Source: Gemmatimonadaceae bacterium (GTDB lineage: Bacteria > Gemmatimonadota > Gemmatimonadetes > Gemmatimonadales > Gemmatimonadaceae). From it: DNA of 51,200 bases. The notes beneath the pieces are model-generated. The model did not search any database. It saw only the letters and a list, made by a program, of their open reading frames with translations, and had not been told where the DNA came from. The position numbers were made by a program, and so were the translations under genes. This document shows, piece by piece, positions 23,997-32,282 of this stretch. The stretch lies in NCBI GenBank assembly GCA_025929535.1, contig JAICLZ010000026.1, positions 1-51,200 of the forward strand. The letters are read 5' to 3'. Position 1 is the first letter of the stretch; each line of letters opens with the position of its first letter.

Positions 23997-24974
23997 ATGA
24001 AACGATCGACGTTCATCACGTGGGATCAGCTGAAGGTGGGCGGGCTCATTCTCGCCGCCATCGCGATTCTCACCATCGCGGTGGTCAAGCTCGGCGAGGC
24101 CGCGGATCTCTTCACGAAGCGATACACGCTGGTCACCTTCCTCTCGAACTCGAACGGGCTGCAGAAGGGTGGCACGGTGACACTGGCCGGGCAGCTCGCG
24201 GGAAACGTGAAGCAGATCGACTTCCTTCCGCCGTCCGGCGACACCATGCGGAATCTACGCGTGACGCTGGAGGTCGAGGTGCGGCTGCGCAACCTCATCC
24301 GCGAGGATTCGCGCATCAAGCTCAAGTCGCTCGGCCTTCTGGGCGACAAGGTGCTCGACATCTCGCCGGGCACGCCGCGCTATGGCATCCTGCCACCGGG
24401 AGACACGATCCAGAGCCTCCCCTCGCTCGACTACGAGGCGATGTTGACGCAGGCGAACGGCGCGCTCACGGATGTCGTGCAGCTCACGCACGATCTTCGC
24501 TCGATCACCGGCGGCATCGCGCACGGCGACGGGACGATGGGCCAGCTGATCAACAGCCGCACGCTGTACGACCAATTGAACGGCACGCTCACGCACATGA
24601 ACGGCGTGCTCACGAGGCTCGATCGCCCCAATGGCACCTTCGGCCGGCTGGTCGACGATCCGGCGCTGTACAACCACCTGGTGAATGTGACGGCGCAGCT
24701 CGACACCGTGCTCGCGCAACTGCACTCGCCACACAGCAGCGTCGGCCGGCTGCTCACGGACGATACGCTCTACACGCACATGGTCGCGGTCACGTCGCAG
24801 GCAGACTCCCTCTTGCGCGCGCTCTCGTCCACCAACGGAACCGCCGGGCGCATCATCAACGATCCGGCGCTCTACGACAAGCTGAACAAATCGCTCTCGG
24901 ATCTCAGCGCGATACTCGAAGACTTGCGCAGGAATCCCCGGAAGTACACGAAGGGGATGGTGAAGGTCTTCTAG
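23997..24974 (+). CDS. mlaD: MCE-domain substrate-binding protein MlaD with four 34-residue repeats
   Basis: This periplasmic, membrane-anchored lipid-binding subunit has 325 residues. One membrane helix lies at about 13-32 and an MCE domain follows at about 40-125 (LQKGGTVTLAGQLAGNVKQI). The C-terminal half contains four repeats beginning at residues 179, 213, 247 and 281, an exact 34-residue period, with consensus G-T-x-G-R-L-x-x-D-P-A-L-Y. Such repeats could extend a helical tube or needle across the periplasm. It is the last gene of the operon. Confidence 0.92.
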   Translation: MKRSTFITWDQLKVGGLILAAIAILTIAVVKLGEAADLFTKRYTLVTFLSNSNGLQKGGTVTLAGQLAGNVKQIDFLPPSGDTMRNLRVTLEVEVRLRNLIREDSRIKLKSLGLLGDKVLDISPGTPRYGILPPGDTIQSLPSLDYEAMLTQANGALTDVVQLTHDLRSITGGIAHGDGTMGQLINSRTLYDQLNGTLTHMNGVLTRLDRPNGTFGRLVDDPALYNHLVNVTAQLDTVLAQLHSPHSSVGRLLTDDTLYTHMVAVTSQADSLLRALSSTNGTAGRIINDPALYDKLNKSLSDLSAILEDLRRNPRKYTKGMVKVF

Positions 24975-25045
24975 AGCCAGTGCCGGCTGCCGGACACGAA
25001 CGACAGCGAATGCGGCGCCTCGAACGCGGCAAGTGGACGCGCGCG

Positions 25046-25065
25046 ACGCTTCGAGCATCAAGCGT
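25046..25065. terminator. Weak hairpin after mlaD
   Basis: ACGCTT (25046-25051) pairs with AAGCGT (25060-25065) around an 8-base loop, followed by TCAAGGTTTTG. It may end the mla transcript before the repeat element. The stem is short. Confidence 0.35.
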
Positions 25066-25076
25066 TCAAGGTTTTG

Positions 25077-25310
25077 TCGTCTCCGGTCGATCCGTTTTCA
25101 ATCCGTTTGTTGTCCGTATCTCAAAAAAGTAGGAGCCAGCCCGAGCGGCTGTTGCCGTTCCGGGCTAGGGGCGAGCAGTGCTCAGCGCTAACTGCTTTGG
25201 AAAATGGAACGGATCGAACGGATGAGAAAACGGATCGGACCTGTGCGCGGCGATTGGGCGTTGCGCATGGAGACCTGAATTTCTTTGGTTGGCAGCTGAA
25301 GCGATCAGGG
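25077..25310 (+). repeat. Structured dispersed repeat element, copy A
   Basis: This intergenic element of about 230 bases fills most of the 396-base gap between mlaD and the EamA gene. It matches copy B (50975-51200, minus strand) in four exact or near-exact blocks: 25132-25145 (14/14), 25214-25237 (24/24), 25262-25273 (12/12) and 25281-25302 (21/22). Predicted helices: outer helix 25088-25099/25226-25237 plus 25101-25107/25217-25223; P1 25138-25143/25161-25166 with inner 25146-25149/25154-25157; P2 25175-25179/25191-25195; P3 25244-25248/25263-25267; P4 25274-25278/25305-25309. It has no coding character. It could be a noncoding RNA, a non-autonomous mobile element or both. Confidence 0.8.
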
Positions 25311-25370
25311 GAGCGGTTTGTTCGTGGCTCTGTCGAAGCGCGTGCGTTGTCGATAAGCTCTGCGCATCTC

Positions 25371-26300
25371 ATGCGTCCGTCGAATCGGCTCATCCTGAGC
25401 GTGCTGGCGTTGTCGGTGATCGGTATCTCGTTCGCCGCGCCGTTGATACGGTTGTCGCATGCGCACGCCGTCGTGATCGCCACGTGGAGACTCTTTTTTT
25501 CGCTGCTGATCGTCGGCGCGGCGCTGGCGAGCACCGGTGGATGGCGGCGGTGGCGCACCCTCGATCGCACGGGGCTCGCGCTCGCCGCCGGGGCCGGGGT
25601 GCTGCTCGCGCTCCACTTCTGGGCCTGGAACGCGTCGATCGCGCTCACCACGATCGCTGCATCCACGGTGCTCGTGGACCTGCAGCCGGTGCTCGTGGCC
25701 GGTGCCTCCGCGGTGTGGCTTCGCGAGGCGCCTTCGCATCGCCAATGGATCGGCATCGCGCTCGCCGTGATCGGCGCGGCAGTGCTCGGGTCCGCGGATT
25801 GGGGCGGCGCGCCCGGCTCGCACACACGCAACGCCTTTCTCGGAGACATGCTCGCCTTTGGCGGAGGAGTCGCGGCGGCCGTCTATTACCTTACGGGGCG
25901 GCGCGTGCGGCAGCAGCTGGATCTCTGGCCGTACGTCGGAATCGTCTATGGCGTGTGCTTTCTCACGCTGCTCGCGATCTCGATCAGCTCGCACCTGCCG
26001 CTGCTGCATCAACCGCCGCGCGAGCTCGCGATCTTTGCGGCGCTCGCGGTCGGTCCGATGCTGCTCGGACATACCGGAATGAATTGGGCGCTCAAGTTCG
26101 CGCCGGCGTTCGTCGTCAACCTCGCAGTGCTCGGCGAGCCTGTGGGCGCCACGGTGCTCGCAGCCATTCTCCCCGGCATTCGCGAGCTGCCGTCCGCAAG
26201 GACGCTCGTGGGGGGAGCGATCGTGCTGGTTGGAATACTTGTCGCGGTCACGAAGACCGCGGCGACCTCGGGAGGAGCGGCTGTCAGCGAATCAGTATGA
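25371..26300 (+). CDS. EamA/DMT-superfamily transporter
   Basis: This inner-membrane protein of 309 residues has ten hydrophobic helices in two EamA halves, the drug/metabolite transporter pattern. Examples are FAAPLIRLSHAHAVVIATWR in helices 1-2, TTIAASTVLVDLQPVLVAG in the first half and LGHTGMNWALKFAPAFVVN in the second half. Likely substrates are amino acids or nucleobases, but nothing identifies one. The frame is open upstream through the repeat element, so the ATG at 25371 is chosen because the membrane domain begins there. It overlaps the asparaginase gene at its 3' end. The repeat element ends 60 bases before it. Confidence 0.85.
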   Translation: MRPSNRLILSVLALSVIGISFAAPLIRLSHAHAVVIATWRLFFSLLIVGAALASTGGWRRWRTLDRTGLALAAGAGVLLALHFWAWNASIALTTIAASTVLVDLQPVLVAGASAVWLREAPSHRQWIGIALAVIGAAVLGSADWGGAPGSHTRNAFLGDMLAFGGGVAAAVYYLTGRRVRQQLDLWPYVGIVYGVCFLTLLAISISSHLPLLHQPPRELAIFAALAVGPMLLGHTGMNWALKFAPAFVVNLAVLGEPVGATVLAAILPGIRELPSARTLVGGAIVLVGILVAVTKTAATSGGAAVSESV

Positions 26301-27276
26301 GCTCGACGTGGTCGTCACACGCGGAGAGGCGATCGAATCGCGGCATCGCGTGCACGCAGTCGTCCGCAGTGCCGACGGAGCAGTGCTCGGCAGCGCAGGC
26401 GATCCGGCGTTCCCCACGGTGTGGCGCTCGTGCGCGAAGCCCTTTCAGCTCTTTTCCTTCGTCGAGTCGGGCGGCTTCGACGCGTGCCGGTGGGGCAGTG
26501 AGGAGCTCGCGCTTGCGTGCGCATCGCACGGAGGCGAGCCGGAGCACGTGGAGCTCGCCGCGCGGATGCTCGAGTCGATCGGCCTCGAGGAACGCGACCT
26601 CGCCTGCGGCGCCCACGAGCCACTGACGGGGCGTGGCGTTCGGCTCATGCACGAGGCTGGGTTGGTACCCACGCGCCTGCACAACAACTGCTCGGGGAAG
26701 CACGCCGGCATGCTCGCCTTCGCGCGCGGGCAGTCGTGGCCGACGCTCGGCTACGAGCGGCTCGGACACGAGGTACAGGACCGCGCACTGGCGCAGATCG
26801 CGAAGTGGAGCGGGAGCCCGAGGGACGACATGCGCCTCATGGTCGACGGCTGCGGGGTCGTTGCCGTGGGACTGCCACTCGGGGCGCTCGCTCTGGCGTT
26901 CGCTCGTCTCGGTGCCGCTGCCGATCGCGGCGATGAGGTGCCCGCCCGCATTCTTGGAGCCATCGCCTCACATCCGTTTCTTTTCGGCGGGACCGATCGC
27001 TTCGACACGGTTTTGGTCGAGGAGACCGGCGGACGGCTGATCAGCAAAGTCGGCGCGGAAGGGGTGCATGCGGTTAGCATACCTGCTGAACGAATCGCGG
27101 TGGCGATCAAGGTGGAGGACGGAGCGGCGCGCGCCCAGCATCCTGCGCTCCTGACTCTCCTGCAACGTCTGCGCGTTCTGCCAGACGAGCTCCCGCCGCG
27201 GTTGGCTGCATTTGGCCGCACACCGATTCTCAATACGCGCAATGAGCTCGTCGGCGAAGTCCGCGTCGCACATTGA
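26281..27276 (+). CDS. Type II (rhizobial, ReAII-like) L-asparaginase
   Basis: This asparaginase of the Asparaginase_II family hydrolyses L-asparagine to aspartate and ammonia; it is unrelated to E. coli AnsA/AnsB. Motifs are RSCAKPFQ (S50, K53), ASHGGE (S82), NNCSGKH (C137, K140) and DGCG (C191). These match, with a constant shift of two, the Ser48/Lys51/Ser80 site and the Cys135/Lys138/Cys189 zinc site that I recall for the Rhizobium etli enzyme. GGAGG (26271-26275) lies five bases before a CTG at 26281, suggesting an unusual CTG start. TTG at 26230 and GTG at 26308 are alternatives. Confidence 0.88.
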   Translation: MSANQYELDVVVTRGEAIESRHRVHAVVRSADGAVLGSAGDPAFPTVWRSCAKPFQLFSFVESGGFDACRWGSEELALACASHGGEPEHVELAARMLESIGLEERDLACGAHEPLTGRGVRLMHEAGLVPTRLHNNCSGKHAGMLAFARGQSWPTLGYERLGHEVQDRALAQIAKWSGSPRDDMRLMVDGCGVVAVGLPLGALALAFARLGAAADRGDEVPARILGAIASHPFLFGGTDRFDTVLVEETGGRLISKVGAEGVHAVSIPAERIAVAIKVEDGAARAQHPALLTLLQRLRVLPDELPPRLAAFGRTPILNTRNELVGEVRVAH

Positions 27277-27312
27277 GGCGTTCCCATCATTGATTCACCT
27301 CGCGACATCCCG

Positions 27313-27951
27313 ATGACGTCTGTCTCCCAAACGGAATCAGCTTACAGCACGCTCGACGCGCCAACCGCGCAGCTCGTGGATCTCGCCGCAGTGCTCGCAG
27401 TGGGAACCGAGGGCGAGATGCGGGTGTCGCTCGAGAGCGCCGCGAAGGCGGCCATCGATCCACACTGGGTGGAGGAGCTGGTGCTGCAAACGTACCTGTT
27501 CGCCGGCTTTCCCCGAACGCTCAACGGCATGCGCCTGTGGCGGCGTGCATCCAATCGCGTGGCGGAGACCGCGGACTTCGAAGAGTGGCTGGGCGCGCTG
27601 TGGCGGTCGCGCGGCGAGCAGACGTGCGAGCAGGTCTACGGAAATCTCTACAAGCGACTGCGCGCGAACATCCGCAGCCTGCACCCCGCGCTCGACACGT
27701 GGATGATCGATCTGTACGGCCGGGTGCTGGGGCGGCCCGGGCTGGATCTGAAGCGGCGGGAGTTGTGCATCGTGGCCGCGTGCGCGGCGCTCGAGCAGGA
27801 CCGGCAGCTGCACTCGCATCTGCACGGCGCGATCAACGCGGGCGCCACTCCGGGCGAGGTGGACGACACGCTGCGCATAGTGGCACCGCGCATCGGGCCG
27901 GAGTCCAGCCATCGCTACGCTCTGCTCTGGGCACGGGTGCGGCGCGCATGA
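27313..27951 (+). CDS. Carboxymuconolactone decarboxylase-like (AhpD/CMD) protein
   Basis: This 212-residue all-helical protein appears to contain two CMD-like halves. The second half has LKRRELCIVAACAALEQD and QLHSHLHGAINAGATPGEV, the usual Glu-Cys-His pattern of gamma-carboxymuconolactone decarboxylases. AhpD-like redox function would need CxxC, which is absent; a single Cys follows ELC and another lies five residues on. It overlaps obg by four bases, which may reflect packing and not shared function. The substrate is unknown. Confidence 0.8.
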   Translation: MTSVSQTESAYSTLDAPTAQLVDLAAVLAVGTEGEMRVSLESAAKAAIDPHWVEELVLQTYLFAGFPRTLNGMRLWRRASNRVAETADFEEWLGALWRSRGEQTCEQVYGNLYKRLRANIRSLHPALDTWMIDLYGRVLGRPGLDLKRRELCIVAACAALEQDRQLHSHLHGAINAGATPGEVDDTLRIVAPRIGPESSHRYALLWARVRRA

Positions 27952-28973
27952 CATCGTTCATCGATCGCGTGCAGATCAAGGTGAGCGGCGGGGACGGCGG
28001 TTCCGGCATCTCATCGTTCCGTCGCGAGAAGTTCATCCCGCTCGGCGGTCCCGATGGCGGCGACGGCGGCCGCGGCGGCGATGTGTACGTGCGCGGCGAC
28101 TACAATCTCGCCACGCTGCTCGACTACACCTATCGCGACAAGTGGGCGGCGGAGCGCGGCGATCACGGCTCCGGGAACAACAAGACCGGCCGCTCGGGTG
28201 CAGACATCGTGCTGCCTGTCCCGCCGGGCACGATCGTGCGGGATGTGGATACGGGCGAGCTGTTGGGCGAAGTGCTCGAGGAGGGCGACCAGATACTCGT
28301 CGCCAAGGGCGGCCGCGGTGGCAAGGGAAACGCCTTCTTCGCAACCCCAACACACCAGTCGCCGCGCGAGTGGCAGCCCGGCGAGGATGGCGTCTCGCGC
28401 ACGGTGGAGCTGGTGCTCAAGCTCATTGCGGACGTCGGTCTCGTTGGGCAGCCGAATGCGGGGAAGTCGACGCTGCTCTCCGTGATCTCGGCTGCCCATC
28501 CCAAAATCGCGGATTACCCGTTCACCACGCTCTCGCCAAATCTTGGCGTCGTGCCGCTCAGCGATCACCGCTCCTTCGTCGTCGCCGACATTCCCGGCAT
28601 CATCGAGGGCGCGCACGAGGGGAAGGGACTCGGCCTGCAATTCCTGCGACACATCGAGCGCACGCGAATTCTCGCGTTTCTGATTCCCGTGGACTCGATG
28701 GATTGGCAGGCGGAGTACGACGGCCTGCGCTCGGAAGTCCGCAGCTACTCAGTGCAGCTCGCGGAAACGCCGCACTGCGTGGTCTTCACCAAGATGGATC
28801 TGCTCGGCGAGCTCGAGCCACCTCCCATCCATGCGCCGGAGGCGTTCGGCGTGTACGCCATCAGCGCGGCCGGTCGCCAGGGGCTCGACGAATTGCTCGG
28901 CGCGTTCTGGAGCAAGCTGCTCGAGCTCCGGAAGACGGCGCAGGTACAGGCGGCAAACGCCGTTCTCCCCTAA
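27948..28973 (+). CDS. obg: GTPase Obg/CgtA
   Basis: This essential GTPase of 341 residues is involved in 50S ribosome assembly and stress signalling. The glycine-rich N-terminal Obg fold (1-158) contains VSGGDGGSGISSFRREKF and GGPDGGDGGRGGDV. The G domain follows with GQPNAGKST (G1), YPFTTLSPNLG (G2), DIPGIIEGA (G3) and FTKMD (G4). No C-terminal OCT domain is present. The ATG overlaps the CMD gene stop. The frame of dprA begins inside its 3' end. Confidence 0.97.
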   Translation: MTSFIDRVQIKVSGGDGGSGISSFRREKFIPLGGPDGGDGGRGGDVYVRGDYNLATLLDYTYRDKWAAERGDHGSGNNKTGRSGADIVLPVPPGTIVRDVDTGELLGEVLEEGDQILVAKGGRGGKGNAFFATPTHQSPREWQPGEDGVSRTVELVLKLIADVGLVGQPNAGKSTLLSVISAAHPKIADYPFTTLSPNLGVVPLSDHRSFVVADIPGIIEGAHEGKGLGLQFLRHIERTRILAFLIPVDSMDWQAEYDGLRSEVRSYSVQLAETPHCVVFTKMDLLGELEPPPIHAPEAFGVYAISAAGRQGLDELLGAFWSKLLELRKTAQVQAANAVLP

Positions 28974-30048
28974 CGAGCGCTCGCGGCACGCCGCGCTCGC
29001 GCTGTCGCTCCTTCCGGGAGTCGGCGCGGTGCGCTTCAGGGATCTGGTTGCAACATTTGGCTCCCCCGGGCATGCATGGGATGCCGTGGCGCCGTCATCC
29101 GAACGCGAGACGGCCACCGAGAGTGCCTCGGGCGCCATCGAGCGCGCGAGGTGCGCGAGCGCGCGGCTCATCGCGAGCGGCGAGGATGCATACCCCGCTC
29201 GCCTCGGCGAGCTTCACGATCCTCCGCCCGTCCTTTTTGCGATCGGCGCGCTCGAGTGCCTGCGCGAGCCGTGTGTCGCAATCGTCGGGACGCGGCGCGC
29301 CACGAGCTACGGCGAGCGGGTGACCTTCGAGGTGGCGGGCGCGCTCGCGCGTGCGGGAGTGACGGTGATCAGCGGCATGGCTCGGGGAATCGACGGCGTG
29401 GCGCATCGCGCCGCGCTCGCCGCGGGCGGACGCACCGTGGCGGTGCTGGGCACCGGCGTCGATGTTGCCTACCCCGTCGAGCACCGCGCGCTGCACGCGG
29501 AGATCGCCGATCGTGGGCTGCTGCTCTCCGAGGAGCTGCCCGGTGATCGCGCGAGCGGCGGCTCGTTTCCGAAGCGCAATCGCATCATCGCGGCGCTCGC
29601 GACGGCGGTGATCGTGATCGAAGCACCGCACCGAAGCGGAGCACTGATCACTGCAACGCACGCGCTCGAGCTCAACCGGATCATCGCCGCCGTGCCCGGG
29701 CCCATCGACGTCCCGCAGAGCGCGGGCTCGAACCTGTTGCTCCGCGACGGCGCGATCATCATCGCGGAGGTTGCGGATGCGCTCGCGCTGGTAGGTGCGA
29801 CGGGGCCAGTCGCGCTCGCGGGCGCGCGAGGCGAGGCGCCATCGCTTACCGATCCCGGGCAGCGCGCGGTCTGGAGCGCGCTCGCGTCGCCGGCGTGCGA
29901 TCTCGACGCTCTCGCCGCTCGTGCGTCGCTCCCGGCGCGCAAATGCCTCGCCGCGGTCTCGGCGCTCGAGCTCGCGGGCGCGATCGAGTGCGCGCTCACC
30001 GGGGAGATTCGTCGTCGCGGAGGGATGGCGCGCGCGTCCACGCCCTGA
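28831..30048 (+). CDS. dprA: DNA-processing protein DprA/Smf
   Basis: This protein loads RecA on incoming single-stranded DNA during transformation. Recognisable protein begins around 28972 (NERSRHAALALSLLPGVG, a SAM-like helical domain), then the Rossmann-like core with VAIVGTRRATSYGE, SGMARGIDGVAHRAAL, GSFPKRNRIIAAL and HRSGALITATHAL, and ends in a winged helix. No ATG, GTG or TTG is found in frame between 28831 and the homology start. The ATG at 28831 lies in obg and would add about 47 Arg/Ser-rich residues. A CTG at 29002 is another option. Confidence 0.9.
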   Translation: MRRRRSACTPSARPVARGSTNCSARSGASCSSSGRRRRYRRQTPFSPNERSRHAALALSLLPGVGAVRFRDLVATFGSPGHAWDAVAPSSERETATESASGAIERARCASARLIASGEDAYPARLGELHDPPPVLFAIGALECLREPCVAIVGTRRATSYGERVTFEVAGALARAGVTVISGMARGIDGVAHRAALAAGGRTVAVLGTGVDVAYPVEHRALHAEIADRGLLLSEELPGDRASGGSFPKRNRIIAALATAVIVIEAPHRSGALITATHALELNRIIAAVPGPIDVPQSAGSNLLLRDGAIIIAEVADALALVGATGPVALAGARGEAPSLTDPGQRAVWSALASPACDLDALAARASLPARKCLAAVSALELAGAIECALTGEIRRRGGMARASTP

Positions 30049-30069
30049 AAGGTCCGGTCCGCTCTCCTG

Positions 30070-31203
30070 ATGGCGTTATCTTTTCTCGTGCCCCCGCGCC
30101 ATCTGTACGTGCACGTTCCGTTCTGCGCGCGCCGCTGCTCCTACTGCGACTTCTCGATCGCGGTGCGCCGCGACGTGCCGGTTTCCGACTACATCAACGG
30201 AATTCGGCGCGAGCTCGCGCTTCGCGGCAGGCCGGGCGATCGGACGGAGCTCGACACCCTGTATCTGGGCGGCGGCACGCCCTCCAGGTTGGGCGGCGCC
30301 GGTGTGGCCGAGCTTCTCGCCGCGATTCGCGAGCACGCGCACTGGACTGATGACGCGGAGTTGACGCTCGAGGCGAATCCGGACGATGTCACGCTCGAGA
30401 ACGCGACGCGCTGGCGCGAGGCGGGGATCAATCGGGTGTCGCTGGGCGCGCAGAGCTTCTCGCCGCCCGCGCTCGAGTGGATGCGCCGCACGCACGACGC
30501 CGGCCAGATAGCCGCCGCTGTTTCGCATCTGCGCGAGGCGGGAATTGCGCAGCTCTCGCTCGACCTCATCTTCGCGCTTCCGGAGGACGTGCCGCGCGAC
30601 TGGGGCGAGGATCTCGAGCGCGCACTCGCGCTTCATCCAGACCACATCTCGCTCTACGGGCTCACCGTCGAGCCGCACACGCCGCTGGGCCATTGGCGCG
30701 ACCGGGGCGAGCTCACGGAGAGCCCGGATACGCGGTACGAGCGCGATTTTCTGGTCGCGCACTCGACCCTTGGCGATTCGGGATTCGAGCACTACGAGGT
30801 GTCGAGCTATGCGCTGGCGGGTGCCCGCGCACGCCACAATTCGAGCTACTGGCGCCACGTTCCGTATGCCGCGGTCGGGCCAGCCGCCCACCGCTTTGAC
30901 GGCGCAAGGCGGAGCTGGAACGTCGCACCGTATACGGAGTGGCTGCGCCGTGTGCGTTCCGGACTCGACCCGACCGCGGGCGAGGAGCAGCTCACGCCGG
31001 CAGACCTGGCAGAGGAGCGCACGTACATCGGGTTGCGGACGGCAGAGGGTCTCGTCCTCACCGAGGAAATCACGGCGAGCACAGCCCGCTGGCGCGACGC
31101 CGGATGGGCCCAGATTGTGAACGGTCGCCTTCAGCTCACCGCGCTTGGGTGGCTTCGCCTCGATGCCCTCGCCGCAGACTTGACCCATGCCGGAAGTCGT
31201 TAG
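30070..31203 (+). CDS. hemW: Radical SAM heme chaperone HemW
   Basis: This 377-residue radical SAM protein of the HemN/HemW family is thought to insert heme into respiratory enzymes. The cluster motif CARRCSYC supplies C19, C23 and C26; HVPFC precedes it. Later come YLGGGTPSRL, TLEANPDD, NRVSLGAQSF and SLYGLTVEPHTPL. The HemN C-terminal domain closes the protein. It lacks the second N-terminal extension of true HemN coproporphyrinogen oxidases. Its last codons contain the promoter of hrcA. Confidence 0.93.
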   Translation: MALSFLVPPRHLYVHVPFCARRCSYCDFSIAVRRDVPVSDYINGIRRELALRGRPGDRTELDTLYLGGGTPSRLGGAGVAELLAAIREHAHWTDDAELTLEANPDDVTLENATRWREAGINRVSLGAQSFSPPALEWMRRTHDAGQIAAAVSHLREAGIAQLSLDLIFALPEDVPRDWGEDLERALALHPDHISLYGLTVEPHTPLGHWRDRGELTESPDTRYERDFLVAHSTLGDSGFEHYEVSSYALAGARARHNSSYWRHVPYAAVGPAAHRFDGARRSWNVAPYTEWLRRVRSGLDPTAGEEQLTPADLAEERTYIGLRTAEGLVLTEEITASTARWRDAGWAQIVNGRLQLTALGWLRLDALAADLTHAGSR

Positions 31204-31209
31204 TAGATT
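31180..31209 (+). promoter_or_regulatory. Sigma-70-like promoter for hrcA (possibly leaderless transcript)
   Basis: TTGACC (31180-31185) and TAGATT (31204-31209) are separated by 18 bases. The expected transcription start, 6-8 bases after the -10, falls at about 31216, next to the ATG at 31217. No Shine-Dalgarno sequence is present. No CIRCE inverted repeat (TTAGCACTC-N9-GAGTGCTAA) is seen. Confidence 0.55.
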
Positions 31210-31216
31210 TACACTT

Positions 31217-32257
31217 ATGGCGCATCAGCTCAACGAACGTGAACGTCGAGTTCTGGAAGCCGTGATCCAGTCCTACGTGGAAACGGCAGAGCCCGCTGGA
31301 TCGCGAATGATCGCGCGCCGGTTCGGACTCGGCGTGTCGCCGGCGACCATCCGCAACACCATGAGCGACCTGGAGGAGAAGGGATTTCTCATCCATCCGC
31401 ACACGTCTGCCGGACGAATTCCGACGAACATGGCGTACCGCGTCTACGTCGACTCGCTCATGCGCGTGACGCCGATCAACGACATCGAGCGTGGCCGGCT
31501 GTACGAAGAGCTTTCTGGAACGGGCACTGCCATCGAGGCGATCCTCCGTCGCGCCGCCCAGGTGCTTGGGATCCTGACGCAGGAGCTCGGCGTTGCGCTC
31601 GGGCCACGCCTCGAGGAAGCGACTCTCCAGCATTTGGACCTCATTCGAATGTCTGCCGAGCGACTGCTGCTCGTCATGCGGCTCGACGGCGGAGCGGCGC
31701 AGAGCGTCTTCGTGGAGGTTCCGGGGGAGATCGCCGAGAAGGTGATCGCAGAGGTCTCGCGCGTCCTGAACGAGCGGCTCTCCGGGCTCACTCTCGGCGA
31801 GATCCGCCGCGACCTGGCGGAGCGGCTGCGCGACAGTGGAACCGGGCAGGACGTCAGTGAGTTACTGAACATCTTCTTGCAGGAAGGCGATCAGATTTTC
31901 GACGCGCTTCGGCCGTTGAGCGCATCGCCCGTGCTTCTGGGACAGGCGTCGCTGCTGGCGGAGCAGCCCGAATTCTCGAGCGGTGGCAATCTCAGGAAAC
32001 TGCTCGCGCTCACGGATCGTCCCGAAGCACTCGGCCAGCTTCTTCGCACGCACAAGAGCTCTGCGGGGATTTCGATCACGATTGGAAACGAGCATGTCGA
32101 TCCGAACTTTTCCGATTTCACGGTCGTCACCGCCGAATATCACTCGGGCTCACTCTCGGGAGTGATCGGGGTGATCGGTCCCACGCGCATGCCGTACGAG
32201 AAGATCGTTACGCTCGTAACACACACGTCGAGTCTGATCTCCGATTTGCTCGACTGA
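31217..32257 (+). CDS. hrcA: Heat-inducible transcription repressor HrcA
   Basis: This 346-residue repressor of heat-shock chaperone genes binds CIRCE operators and is kept active by GroEL. The N-terminal winged helix contains LNERERRVLEAVIQSYVETA, GVSPATIRNTMSDLEEKGF and HPHTSAGRIPT. The rest is GAF-like with the C-terminal GVIGPTRMPYEKIV and VTHTSSLISDLL. The start is taken at the ATG at 31217. dnaJ follows by 25 bases, but grpE and dnaK, its common neighbours, are absent. Confidence 0.95.
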   Translation: MAHQLNERERRVLEAVIQSYVETAEPAGSRMIARRFGLGVSPATIRNTMSDLEEKGFLIHPHTSAGRIPTNMAYRVYVDSLMRVTPINDIERGRLYEELSGTGTAIEAILRRAAQVLGILTQELGVALGPRLEEATLQHLDLIRMSAERLLLVMRLDGGAAQSVFVEVPGEIAEKVIAEVSRVLNERLSGLTLGEIRRDLAERLRDSGTGQDVSELLNIFLQEGDQIFDALRPLSASPVLLGQASLLAEQPEFSSGGNLRKLLALTDRPEALGQLLRTHKSSAGISITIGNEHVDPNFSDFTVVTAEYHSGSLSGVIGVIGPTRMPYEKIVTLVTHTSSLISDLLD

Positions 32258-32282
32258 CACCTGGCACTTCAGCACGAGCCCA

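Noticed and set aside
25077..25310. Riboswitch for the EamA gene only
   Set aside because: Copy B is not upstream of any gene on its strand, so a purely cis-regulatory explanation is not sufficient, although it remains possible for copy A.
25074..25370. N-terminal extension of the EamA frame through the repeat element
   Set aside because: Not hydrophobic or conserved; the transporter fold begins at 25371 and the extension coincides with a noncoding repeat.
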